Source: Tsuneonella suprasediminis (lineage in GTDB: Bacteria; Pseudomonadota; Alphaproteobacteria; Sphingomonadales; Sphingomonadaceae). From it: a DNA stretch of 64,000 nucleotides. Positions 28,209 through 36,822 of the stretch are shown here, in pieces. A program made the translations under genes and the position numbers. The stretch lies in assembly GCF_003605755.1 (NCBI RefSeq), contig NZ_RAHJ01000003.1, positions 124,001-188,000 on the forward strand. Reading direction: 5' to 3'. Position 1 is the first letter of the stretch. Each line of letters begins with the position of its first letter. A model generated the notes under the pieces. The model had not been told where the DNA came from. It was given only the letters and a program-made list of their open reading frames with translations, and did not search any database.

Positions 28209-28997
28209 ATGAAGCGAACACACCTGCCCCTGAACGCCCTGCGCGTGTTTGACGCGGCTGCGCGCCACCTTTCATTCACCCGCGCGGCGGATGAACTCGC
28301 GGTCACTCCGGCTGCTGTCGGACAGCAGATTCGCGCGCTGGAGGAACACCTTGGCACTGTGCTGTTCCGCCGCACCAGCAAGGGGCTGGAACTGACGGAC
28401 GAAGGCGGTGCCGGTCTGGATGCCTTGCGCGAAGGGTTTCTCAAGTTCGAAGAATCGGTCCAGTCGATGCAGGCCGGGCAGGCCAGCGACCGCTTCACTA
28501 TCGCCGCTCCGCGCGAATTCTATGCTCAATGGCTTGCCCCAAGGCTGGCGGCCTATCGGGAGCAGAGCGAAGGTGTGCGGTTTCAGTTGATTGCTGACGA
28601 GAATGCAGACTTTACGGAAACCAATCTCGATTTTGCGATTCGTCTGGTCGATGGGCCGGGCGATCTGGAGGGGGTCGAACTCGCTCCCGCCCGCCGTGTG
28701 ATCGTGGCCGCACCCGGTGCGCCGGACGAATGGATCGATTGGCCGGGCGCGCCTTTGCCCGAAGGGGTCGATGCCAAAGTCGTGGCGGGCAACGCCGGAC
28801 AGGCACTGTCGAGTGCAGTCGCGGGTCTGGGCAAAGCGATGCTGCCATACCTGCTGGTGGAAGAGGCGATCGAAGCGAAACGCCTCGAAGTGCTCGAAGG
28901 GCCGGACGAAGGGCGCCGGGCATACTGGCTGGTGGCGCCAACCCCCCAGTGGCGACAGAAAAAGGTGAAGGCTCTGGTCGCGTTCCTGACGGCCTGA
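28209..28997 (+). CDS. LysR-family transcriptional regulator, GcvA-like
   Basis: A 262-residue regulator. The winged helix-turn-helix is at about 4-65 (LPLNALRVFDAAARHLSFTRAADELAVTPAAVGQQIRALE), in the form typical of the GcvA subgroup, followed by a shortened effector domain with REFYAQWLAPRL and NLDFAIRLVDG. It is about 30 residues shorter than the common LysR length. It is divergent from ppk1, and may or may not regulate it. Starting ATG 28209 (MKRTHLPLNALR) chosen over an upstream codon at 28176. Confidence 0.9.
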   Translation: MKRTHLPLNALRVFDAAARHLSFTRAADELAVTPAAVGQQIRALEEHLGTVLFRRTSKGLELTDEGGAGLDALREGFLKFEESVQSMQAGQASDRFTIAAPREFYAQWLAPRLAAYREQSEGVRFQLIADENADFTETNLDFAIRLVDGPGDLEGVELAPARRVIVAAPGAPDEWIDWPGAPLPEGVDAKVVAGNAGQALSSAVAGLGKAMLPYLLVEEAIEAKRLEVLEGPDEGRRAYWLVAPTPQWRQKKVKALVAFLTA

Positions 28998-29062
28998 TCT
29001 GAGTTCAAAACAATGTAATTTCAGCAAATTGGGATCGATATTTGCCGCCTGAGGAGGGCGCA

Positions 29063-29722
29063 ATGGATTTCATGAAGCTGCTGCAGTCGCTTGAACAGGC
29101 GCTGTTCGAAGTCATTTCGTGGCTGGTGTTTTATCCCATCACGCTGTGGCAGGCGATCCGCCATCCGTTTGCGATGATGGACTATGCGGATGGCGAGCTG
29201 ATGAGATCGGCAGACGACCGTTTCACCAGCCGCCTCAGTCCTCCGATCTTTCTGGCGATCACACTTGGCCTCCTGCATTTGGTGGAAGTGCAAAACGACG
29301 GTGCGAAGCTGAAGGGCTTTCTGGCCGACAGCACCAATCTGATGGCATTTCGGATGTTTGTGCTGAGCGTACTGCCGCTCGGCATAGCGGTACGTTTCAT
29401 GCAGTTTCAAAACCTGATGTTCGATCGCAAGGTGCTGAGGCCGTTGTTTTACGGGCAAATATATATCTCCGCGCCGATTGCGATGGCGGTTGGCCTTGCA
29501 TCTGCGATACTTCCCCGGTTTGTCGAGCGCAGCTTTCTCGGCGATCTCGCTGGTATCGCTGTCCTGCTCATCGGTGGTTTGTGGTACATGGCGCTGGAAA
29601 TCGTCTGGTTTCAGCGGCACGGGCCGATGTCTTACATGCGCGCCGCAATATACACTGTTTGGGCGACGTTTGTTTCGCTTGTGCTCATCATCGTGTTGAG
29701 TGTCGCGGTGAGCAAACTTTAG
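29063..29722 (+). CDS. Multi-pass membrane protein of unknown function
   Basis: A 219-residue protein with about six predicted membrane segments and no soluble domain. An N-terminal amphipathic segment is followed by SWLVFYPITLW; the loop FAMMDYADGELMRSADDRF is conserved-looking and acidic. A strong GAGGAGG lies 7 bp before ATG 29063, which fixes the start. It is between the LysR gene and the convergent smc gene. I do not recognise a named family; a Yip1-like or permease-like fold is possible. Confidence 0.75.
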   Translation: MDFMKLLQSLEQALFEVISWLVFYPITLWQAIRHPFAMMDYADGELMRSADDRFTSRLSPPIFLAITLGLLHLVEVQNDGAKLKGFLADSTNLMAFRMFVLSVLPLGIAVRFMQFQNLMFDRKVLRPLFYGQIYISAPIAMAVGLASAILPRFVERSFLGDLAGIAVLLIGGLWYMALEIVWFQRHGPMSYMRAAIYTVWATFVSLVLIIVLSVAVSKL

Positions 29723-29761
29723 GCGAGCGCGGCGTGAGTCAGAATTGCAGGTGGCGGGGAT

Positions 29762-32700
29762 TTATTCCGCCGCCATTCGCTCCGCTTCGCCAAGATCGAC
29801 GCTGACGAGGCGGCTGACGCCTTTCTCCACCATAGTCACCCCGAACAGACGGTGCATCCTGCTCATCGTCACCGCGTTGTGCGTGACGATCAGATAACGT
29901 GTCTGTGTTTCCGTCACCATTGAATCGAGCAGATCGCAGAACCGGTCGATATTGGCATCGTCCAGCGGCGCATCGACTTCGTCCAGCACGCAGATCGGCG
30001 CGGGGTTGGTAAGAAACAGCGCGAATATCAGCGCGGTGGCGGTCAGCGCCTGTTCGCCGCCCGACAGCAGCGTCAGCGATTGCAGGCGTTTGCCGGGGGG
30101 CTGCGCGAAGATTTCCAGCCCGGCCTCCAGCGGATCGTCGCTGTCGATCAGTGCCAGATGCGCTTCCCCTCCTTCGAACAGGCGGGTGAACAGCCGTTTG
30201 AAGTGTTCGTTCACTTCATTGAAGGCCACTCGCAGCCGTTCGCGCCCCTCGCGATTGAGGCTGCCAATCGATCCGCGCAGTCGGGCAACGGCTTCGGTCA
30301 GTTCGGCCTGTTCTTCGGCGCTGTTGCCGTGTTCGGCCTCGATCCGTTCGAGTTCATCCGCCGCGACCAGATTGACAGGGCCGATCCGTTCGCGGCTGCC
30401 GGTCAGGCGGTCCAGTTCTTCGGATTCAAGCCCGGCGTTTTTCACGTCCCCATCGTCGAACCCGAACCGATCACCCAGCAGCGGGGGCGGGCACTGGAAT
30501 CGTTCACCCGACAGGCGCGCCATTTCTTCGCGCCGCTGCTCCTCGTTTTCGGCGCGGGCGGCAAGGCCAGCGCGCCCTTCGCGGGCAGAAGCGAGCATTT
30601 CGGTGGTATCGGCCAGAGCGCGGTCGGCGGCCTGCGCGGTTTCCTGTGCCGTCGCGACGGCGCTTTCCGCTTCATGCAGCGCGTCGGTCAGGCGCGCGCG
30701 AACGGCGTCTCCCTGTTCGATTTCGCGCATCAGCCCTTCGGGCTTGGCGGCAATGACTGCGCGTTCCTGTTCGATTTCTTCGAACCTGTGAGCCATTTCA
30801 CTGAGCCGACGTGCCGCTTCGCCCGACCGCGCCTGCCAGTTGGCGATATCCTTGCGCTGAGCGGCGGTTCGTTCGCGCGCGACAGCGAGTGACTGATCGT
30901 GTGCGGCGAGTTCGGCGGTCGCCGCCTGCATCGTATCGCGGGCCGCTTCGTTCTTCGCCTGAGCGGCATCACGTGCGGCGCGGCCTGCCTCTGGCGAAGG
31001 CAGCGCGGCGTGGCGGCCCTGAGCTGCTGTCAGATCGGCTTGCGCGGCCTGGCGTTGTTCGGCCAGTTCTGCGGCGGCGGCTTCCAGTTCCTCGATACGT
31101 GCCGCGTGGCGATCCCGCGCAGCTTCCGCCTGATCGAGCGTGCGCAAAGCCTGCCGTTCGGCATCGGCGGCCTGTTGCACGGCACGTTCGTCAGCGACCA
31201 GTTCGCGCTGAAGCGTCGCCAGTTCGTCCTGTACAGCGGCCTGAGTTGCTTCCGCTTCGGCAACGGCGGTCTGCCGGGGCGGCAATTGCTGTTCGAGTTC
31301 GGCCAGCCGGTTCTCTGCCTCCAGCCGGGCCGCTTCCGCTGCCCCTTCACCGCGGGCGACGAACCCGTCCCACCGCCGCAATGCCCCATTGCGGGTGACG
31401 AGCCATTCGCCCGGTTTCAGCGCCCGCCCATCGTCGCTGTCAACGACGTGGACCAGCGCCAGTCGCGCGGCCAGCTGCGGCGGGCAGTCGGTGACATGGG
31501 CGGCGAGACTGTCTGCTACCGGGTTCGGCGCATCGGCACCAGTCCAGTAACGCCCCTCCGCACCGCCAGCCGGGGCGCCGAGCGGCGCCTTGGCATCGCG
31601 GCCAAGTGCCGCCGCGAGCGCCCGTTCATAGCCGGGTGCGGCGCGCACTTTATCGAGCGCGGCGGGCAATCCCTGACGGTTGGCAGCCTGTTTGGCGCGG
31701 GCCTGACGGTCGCGTTCCAGCGCGGTGTGTTCGCGCTCCAGACCGGCGAGTTCGGCCCTTGCAGCGGATAGCGCGCTGGCAGCTTCGTCGCGGGTGGTTT
31801 GCAGCGCCTCTTTGCGCGCTCGCTTGTCTTCCAGCGATTGCTGCAATCGGGCCAGTGCGGCGTTGGCATCGGTTGCGGCACGGTGCGCCTCTTCGACAGC
31901 CAGCGCCGGATCGCCTGCTTCGCTCAGGGCGGCGCGGGCTGCGTCCTGCCGTTGCGCTTCGGCGGCAATCCGGTCGAGACGGTTCTGCGCCTGTGCCACT
32001 TCGGCTTCGGCCACGCGCCATTCCGCCTCGACACCGGCGTGGTCGGCGGTCGCCTTGGCCAGCGCCAGTTCGGCAGCGCGCGCGGCGCGGTCGGTGTTTT
32101 CCAATCGCGCGGCAAGGGTGGGGCGCTTCTCCTCATCGGCGGCGAGGGTGGCTTCGCTGGCTGCCAGCTCTTTCTCCAGCCGGGCGAGCGCCTCCGCGGC
32201 GTCCTTGGTCAGCCGATCGGCATCGCCTCGATCCTCTTCCAGTCGTGTTTTCTGCCGGTCCAGATCGGCCAGCCGCTGTTCCGCCGCTTCGAGCTGACTG
32301 GTCAGCGCTGCCATCCGGTGGCCGTGGGCGCTGGCATCGTCACGGCGGTCGGCCAGCTCGTCGCGCGCCTCAGCTAAAACTTGCGCTGCGGTGGCCTGCG
32401 CCTTCTGCGCTTCGGTCACAGCCGTTTGCGCGGTACTCACCCGCTCTTCCGCACCACGCGCTTCCTTGCGCGCGGCCTCTGCCGCAGCGGCGGCATCGCG
32501 CCAGCGCGCGAACAACACCCGCGCCTCTGCCACGCGGATCTGATCCGACAGCACTTTGTAGCGTTCGGCCTGCTTCGCCTGTCGCCGCAGCGAGGCGATC
32601 TGGCTGTCGAGCCCGGCCATCAGATCTTCCAGCCGGGCCAGATTGGCTTCGGTCTGGCGCAATTTGCTTTCGGCGTCGCGGCGGCGAACGTGAAGCCCGG

Positions 32701-33184
32701 CGATCCCGGCGGCTTCTTCCAGCATCATGCGCCGTTCGGTCGGCTTGGCCGCAATGACTTGGGCTATCTTGCCCTGACTCACCAGCGCAGGGCTGTGCGC
32801 GCCGGTGGCGGCATCGGCAAACGTAAGTGAGACATCCTTGGCGCGCACATCGCGCCCGTTGATGCGATAGGCGCTGCCTGCGCCGCGTTCGATTCGGCGG
32901 ACGACTTCCAGTTCTTCGCCGCTATCGGTCGTGGCGTCGAGCACGACTTCGGCAAAGTCGCGCTGCGGGCGCTGTGCGGTTCCGGCGAAGATGACATCTT
33001 CCATCCCGCCCGACCGCAGCGATTTGGGCGAATTTTCGCCCATGACCCAGCGGATCGCTTCCAGCAGATTGGATTTACCGCAACCGTTAGGGCCGACTAC
33101 TCCGGTTAACCCCGGTTCGATACGCAGTTCAGACGGCTCTACAAAGCTCTTGAAACCACTGAGCTTGAGCCGCCTGAAGTGCAT
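29762..33184 (-). CDS. smc: Chromosome partition protein SMC
   Basis: A 1140-residue SMC ATPase that compacts and segregates the chromosome together with ScpA and ScpB. Walker A GPNGCGKS is at residues 31-38, in the diagnostic N-terminal LSGFKSFVEP context. Two long coiled coils, very rich in Ala, Glu, Arg and Gln, flank a hinge near 500-620. The C-terminal head has the signature LSGGEQALTATALIFALF and Walker B CVLDEVDAPLDD. Length is normal. It is preceded in the same direction by two DsbA-like genes and a DUF721/DciA-like gene, an order often seen in alphaproteobacteria. Confidence 0.97.
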   Translation of the reverse strand: MHFRRLKLSGFKSFVEPSELRIEPGLTGVVGPNGCGKSNLLEAIRWVMGENSPKSLRSGGMEDVIFAGTAQRPQRDFAEVVLDATTDSGEELEVVRRIERGAGSAYRINGRDVRAKDVSLTFADAATGAHSPALVSQGKIAQVIAAKPTERRMMLEEAAGIAGLHVRRRDAESKLRQTEANLARLEDLMAGLDSQIASLRRQAKQAERYKVLSDQIRVAEARVLFARWRDAAAAAEAARKEARGAEERVSTAQTAVTEAQKAQATAAQVLAEARDELADRRDDASAHGHRMAALTSQLEAAEQRLADLDRQKTRLEEDRGDADRLTKDAAEALARLEKELAASEATLAADEEKRPTLAARLENTDRAARAAELALAKATADHAGVEAEWRVAEAEVAQAQNRLDRIAAEAQRQDAARAALSEAGDPALAVEEAHRAATDANAALARLQQSLEDKRARKEALQTTRDEAASALSAARAELAGLEREHTALERDRQARAKQAANRQGLPAALDKVRAAPGYERALAAALGRDAKAPLGAPAGGAEGRYWTGADAPNPVADSLAAHVTDCPPQLAARLALVHVVDSDDGRALKPGEWLVTRNGALRRWDGFVARGEGAAEAARLEAENRLAELEQQLPPRQTAVAEAEATQAAVQDELATLQRELVADERAVQQAADAERQALRTLDQAEAARDRHAARIEELEAAAAELAEQRQAAQADLTAAQGRHAALPSPEAGRAARDAAQAKNEAARDTMQAATAELAAHDQSLAVARERTAAQRKDIANWQARSGEAARRLSEMAHRFEEIEQERAVIAAKPEGLMREIEQGDAVRARLTDALHEAESAVATAQETAQAADRALADTTEMLASAREGRAGLAARAENEEQRREEMARLSGERFQCPPPLLGDRFGFDDGDVKNAGLESEELDRLTGSRERIGPVNLVAADELERIEAEHGNSAEEQAELTEAVARLRGSIGSLNREGRERLRVAFNEVNEHFKRLFTRLFEGGEAHLALIDSDDPLEAGLEIFAQPPGKRLQSLTLLSGGEQALTATALIFALFLTNPAPICVLDEVDAPLDDANIDRFCDLLDSMVTETQTRYLIVTHNAVTMSRMHRLFGVTMVEKGVSRLVSVDLGEAERMAAE

Positions 33185-33220
33185 TGTCTGGCCGTTTCCC
33201 CCTTGGCCCCTGCGCGCTGT

Positions 33221-33994
33221 TTAGCGCGCGCCGGCGCGTTGCAGCGCGGCCTCAAGCTGGGGCCAGGGTTCTTCACCGCCGCTCAATTCCACTTTGCTGC
33301 CGTTGATGAACAGCGTCGGTGTGGAATTGATGCCTTCGTTACTGTATTTCGTCGCGAGATCGGCGACCTTCTGTGCCTTGTTCGCATCGGCGAGGCAGGC
33401 GTTGGCCTGATCCACCGGCAAGCCGCGCTTAGCGAAGAAATCGACATATCCGAGCGCATTGGCAAGCGCGACAAAGCGCTTGTTCGGCGGCAGGTTGCCA
33501 CTGGCCTGTGCGCGTTCGAGCGCGGCCTTGTCGTTAAGCACTTCGTTCATCGAATCGAAGTTCTTGTAAACCTGTGCGACCAGTGGGAAGAACGTTTCCT
33601 TGCCGCCGCACTCGGCAAGAACGGTCAGCGGGACATCCTGCGGGTGGATTGCAAAGCTGCGGAATTCCCAGCTTACCCGGCCACTGGCAATGTAATCGTT
33701 CATCAGCGGCTCGTCCGCTTCAGCGCCAAGGAGGGCGCAGTGCGGGCACGAAAGCGAGCCGTATTCCAGCAGCTTGATCGGTGCATTGGGATTGCCGGCG
33801 AGATAGCCACCGTCTGCGGTCTGCACGACGGTTTCCGACCATGATTTACCTGCAGGTGGAGCAATCTTGGCAATGGCCTGATCGCTGCTGGGGCTGGCGG
33901 TGGCATCATCTTTCTTGCCGCAAGCGGCAAGGCCGAGCGCGAGGGCAGCAGTGGCGATCATCAGTGTCGAACGGGTAAGCGAATTCGGCGTCAT
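33221..33994 (-). CDS. DsbA-family thioredoxin-fold lipoprotein (CPHC)
   Basis: A 257-residue thiol oxidoreductase with a lipobox LAAC (Cys25), so probably periplasmic and membrane-anchored. The redox motif CPHC is at 83-86, in EYGSLSCPHCALLG, and the cis-proline region is NSTPTLFINGSKVELSG. This is the DsbA/thioredoxin_4 group. ATG 33994 (MTPNSLTRST) gives the lipoprotein signal; an open frame to 34492 has no signal and overlaps the next gene. It is the second of two tandem DsbA-like genes. Confidence 0.9.
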   Translation of the reverse strand: MTPNSLTRSTLMIATAALALGLAACGKKDDATASPSSDQAIAKIAPPAGKSWSETVVQTADGGYLAGNPNAPIKLLEYGSLSCPHCALLGAEADEPLMNDYIASGRVSWEFRSFAIHPQDVPLTVLAECGGKETFFPLVAQVYKNFDSMNEVLNDKAALERAQASGNLPPNKRFVALANALGYVDFFAKRGLPVDQANACLADANKAQKVADLATKYSNEGINSTPTLFINGSKVELSGGEEPWPQLEAALQRAGAR

Positions 33995-34116
33995 ATGATT
34001 CCTCAGCGAATCTGCAGGATAGAGCAGGGTATACGATAGAGCCTGCGTAGCGAAATTGGAGTCCCGGCGTTTCCACAGGCGATCGGGGAGTGACACGCCC
34101 GATCGAAATGGGTGTA

Positions 34117-34845
34117 TCAGAACCGCGCGTCGAGTTGCGGCTGCAGCATTTCCCAGGTGAAAGTCCCTGCGAGTAAATTTCCATCGAGCACAAAACTGGG
34201 CGTGCCGGGAATATTGTATTTCTCGATAGCCGCCTTGGTGCCATTCACCAGCTTGTCGGCCATCGCCTTGTTGGCCAGACACCGGTCGGCTTCGGCCCGC
34301 GAGTAACCGCGGGTTGCCATCATATCGTAGAAGCCCAGCGCGCTGGAGATAGAGCGCATACGGGTGGGTAAATCCCCGGTGCTCCACCGTTTCCTCTGCC
34401 CCTCGGTCGCTCGCTCGGCCTTTTCCAGCCATTTGGGCTGTTGCAGCATGAACATCATATGGTTCTGTTTGAACTTCGATGCCGGTCCGCAATTGGTCAG
34501 CAGCGCGGCCGCCAGATCGATTGGATCACGAACGAAGTTGTGCACGGTCACCTGCACTTTGCCCGAACCGACATATGCCAGTTGCAACGCTCCATCGCCA
34601 TCTTTCGCGAAGTGGGCGCAGTGCGAGCAGGTATAGCTGACGAATTCGTCCAGCTTGATCTTCGCATTGGGGTTGCCGATGGCATGGGCGCCATTGGGGG
34701 TGACGGAAACGGTAGTTGCCCAGTTCGCAGCTTTGGAAGTGGCCGGCTGCGCCGCCGCTTTGGCGAATGCTGTGCCGCCAGATGACAATGCGACAGACGC
34801 TGCAAGCGCGATGGCCGTGCGGCGGACGGCGTGGGAAATTCTCAT
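34117..34845 (-). CDS. DsbA-family thioredoxin-fold secreted protein (CSHC)
   Basis: A 242-residue periplasmic thiol oxidoreductase with a signal peptide ending about residue 28 (AFA). The redox motif is CSHC at 73-76, in FVSYTCSHCAHFAK, and a cis-proline region NIPGTPSFVLDGNLLAG. It resembles its neighbour at 33221 in fold but lacks a lipobox, so the pair would give one anchored and one soluble oxidant or isomerase. Its start overlaps the end of the DUF721 gene by 4 bp. Confidence 0.9.
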   Translation of the reverse strand: MRISHAVRRTAIALAASVALSSGGTAFAKAAAQPATSKAANWATTVSVTPNGAHAIGNPNAKIKLDEFVSYTCSHCAHFAKDGDGALQLAYVGSGKVQVTVHNFVRDPIDLAAALLTNCGPASKFKQNHMMFMLQQPKWLEKAERATEGQRKRWSTGDLPTRMRSISSALGFYDMMATRGYSRAEADRCLANKAMADKLVNGTKAAIEKYNIPGTPSFVLDGNLLAGTFTWEMLQPQLDARF

Positions 34846-35384
34846 TTATCCTCCTGTGCGGCAATCGATCGCGCGAGCGATTCGAGCACCGTGCGTAATT
34901 CCGGGTCGCCGATATCGCGCAGGCTGTCCCCCAGTTCCATTGGAATCGGTTTAAGCGAAGGCGGGGCCTTCGGCCGTTCCTCAGCACGGGGCGGCTTAAC
35001 CGTTCCTTGCCGCAGTTTGATGCGGGCCACTGCTTTGTACCCGAAGAACCGGTTTACCCGTTCCATGATTTCCGGGATCACATGCTGGATCAGCGGGGCA
35101 TGGGCCGGGGTGACGACCAGTTGCAGAATGCCGTCGGTCTTCTCGCCGGGGGGGAAGCGGATCGCTTCGGGCACACAGACCCGCGCATGGGTTTCGCCAA
35201 CGATTTCCGGCCAGCGGGTAACCACGCTCGATTGTACGAAGCCGAAGCGGCGGAATGCCTGCCGCCCCACTTGCGGAGTGAGATCGGAGATCGCCTTCGC
35301 CGGGCCGCCGCGCGGGCGTTCATACCGGCGCGCAACGGTCTTGCCGCCTTTGGGTGCGGATTTCGGGGGGGTATCGCGTTCCAT
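34842..35384 (-). CDS. DUF721 family protein, DciA-like
   Basis: A 180-residue protein of the DUF721 family, whose members include DciA, the loader or regulator of the DnaB replicative helicase. The core reads FGFVQSSVVTRWPEIVGETHARVCVPEAIRF, with LQLVVTPAHAPLIQHVIPEIMERVNRFFGYKAVARIKLRQG following. ATG 35384 (MERDTPPKS) is used; the open frame up to 35507 falls in the divergent mutY gene. Its 3' end overlaps the CSHC-type DsbA gene, and mutY starts 29 bp away on the other strand. Confidence 0.85.
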   Translation of the reverse strand: MERDTPPKSAPKGGKTVARRYERPRGGPAKAISDLTPQVGRQAFRRFGFVQSSVVTRWPEIVGETHARVCVPEAIRFPPGEKTDGILQLVVTPAHAPLIQHVIPEIMERVNRFFGYKAVARIKLRQGTVKPPRAEERPKAPPSLKPIPMELGDSLRDIGDPELRTVLESLARSIAAQEDK

Positions 35385-35413
35385 CGGTGCACAGCTCATG
35401 CCATAGCGCGGCC

Positions 35414-36445
35414 ATGACTGCCAGCGCGCAATCCATCGCCAGCGACTTGCTGAGCTGGTACGACCGCCATGCTCGTGAACTCCCGTGGCGCAGTCCGCCC
35501 GGCGCACCGCCGCCCGATCCCTATCGCGTGTGGCTGTCCGAAGTGATGCTGCAACAGACGACCACGGCAGCGGTTGCTCCCTATTTCGCGGAGTTCACCC
35601 GGCGCTGGCCCGATGTCGATGCATTGGCCGCCGCGCCGGAGGAAGAGGTGATGGCGGCATGGGCGGGGCTGGGGTATTATTCCCGTGCGCGTAACCTGAT
35701 CGCTGCGGCCCGTGCTGTGAGCGCGCGCGGTGCATTTCCCGACAGCGAAGCGGGCTTGCGCGAGCTGCCCGGCGTGGGCGCTTACATCGCGGCGGCAGTG
35801 GCGGCGATTGCCTTTAAACGGCGGGCAGTGGTGGTCGATGCCAATGTCGAACGCGTCGTCAGCCGCCTGTTCGCGCTGTCCGATCCGCTCCCCGGTGTCC
35901 GCAAGGCTATTCGGGCGCATACCGATGCGATTACGCCCAGCGAACGCTCAGGCGATTTCGCGCAGGCGATGATGGATCTGGGCGCGACGATCTGCACTCC
36001 GCGCGATCCGCGGTGCCTGCTGTGCCCACTTGCGGACGACTGTGCGGCAAAACTGCAAGGCGATCCGGCACAGTATCCGGTCAAGGCGCCGAAGAAAGCC
36101 AAGCCGCAACGCACCGGCACTGCATGGTGGATCGTGCGAGACGAGGCCGTGTGGCTGGTGCGGCGCGAAGGGAAGGGGATGCTGGGCGGAATGCGTGCGC
36201 TTCCTTCCGATGGGTGGAGCGCGCGTGTCGATGGCTATGGCGCGCCGCCGGTTGCTGGCGAATGGCGCAAGGCGGGTGTGGTGCGCCATTCGTTCACTCA
36301 TTTCGATCTCGATCTTGTGGTGATGGTGCTGACAGAAGGTTCTGCGGTGCCGCCCGGAGCGGGCGAATGGTGGCCGATTGCCGATCTGGAGCAGGCAGGC
36401 CTTCCCACTCTGTTTGCCAAGGCGGCGCAACGGGCGCTGGCTTAG
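35414..36445 (+). CDS. mutY: A/G-specific adenine glycosylase MutY
   Basis: A 343-residue base-excision enzyme that removes adenine paired with 8-oxoguanine. Catalytic Glu43 is in WLSEVMLQQTT, the helix-hairpin-helix is LPGVGAYIAAAVAAIAF, and catalytic Asp142 in VVDANVERV. The 4Fe-4S ligands are Cys194, Cys201, Cys204 and Cys210 (C-x6-C-x2-C-x5-C). The C-terminal Nudix-like recognition domain contains RTGTAWWIV and HSFTHFDLDL. ATG 35414 gives the typical start. Confidence 0.97.
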   Translation: MTASAQSIASDLLSWYDRHARELPWRSPPGAPPPDPYRVWLSEVMLQQTTTAAVAPYFAEFTRRWPDVDALAAAPEEEVMAAWAGLGYYSRARNLIAAARAVSARGAFPDSEAGLRELPGVGAYIAAAVAAIAFKRRAVVVDANVERVVSRLFALSDPLPGVRKAIRAHTDAITPSERSGDFAQAMMDLGATICTPRDPRCLLCPLADDCAAKLQGDPAQYPVKAPKKAKPQRTGTAWWIVRDEAVWLVRREGKGMLGGMRALPSDGWSARVDGYGAPPVAGEWRKAGVVRHSFTHFDLDLVVMVLTEGSAVPPGAGEWWPIADLEQAGLPTLFAKAAQRALA

Positions 36446-36492
36446 AGGACGGGCTCGGTCCCGATGGCCTGCCCGCCGACTTGCCGTCCGGA

Positions 36493-36714
36493 TCAGATAA
36501 TCCCGCCGCCGATCGACAGGCGGATCGCGGCGATCAGCAGCACCACAAGGCAGAAATTGCGGCCGTGGTTCTTGCTCGACAGCGCCCCGATCCCTGCGCC
36601 AAGCACAGCGAACGGCAGGACCAGCCAGTTGCCCCAGCCAAGCAGTGGCACCGCCGAGGGAATGGCTAGCACGAGGGCGACAAGTCCGATCAGGATTGAA
36701 AGTACGTTCAGCAT
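36493..36714 (-). CDS. Small membrane protein, 73 residues
   Basis: A short protein with three hydrophobic stretches (about 4-20, 26-45 and 53-70) and little else. The ATG at 36714 yields MLNVLSILIGLVALVLAIP; the frame is open upstream but there the sequence lacks signals. It lies between mutY and a serine hydrolase gene on the other strand. Unknown function; the hydrophobic pattern and context make it a plausible real gene. Confidence 0.6.
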   Translation of the reverse strand: MLNVLSILIGLVALVLAIPSAVPLLGWGNWLVLPFAVLGAGIGALSSKNHGRNFCLVVLLIAAIRLSIGGGII

Positions 36715-36822
36715 GTGTGTTGTATGGGTATAACAGCCATTCGCCGCAAGTCCCGTTGACCCGCGACAGCCTATGCCGCACATCGGGTTTCGTAAGCGAA
36801 CCTGATCTGGAGAGTAGGCGCG

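Noticed and set aside
30080-33100. Many long forward frames opposite smc
   Set aside because: Shadows produced by the Ala/Glu/Arg-rich coiled-coil codons.
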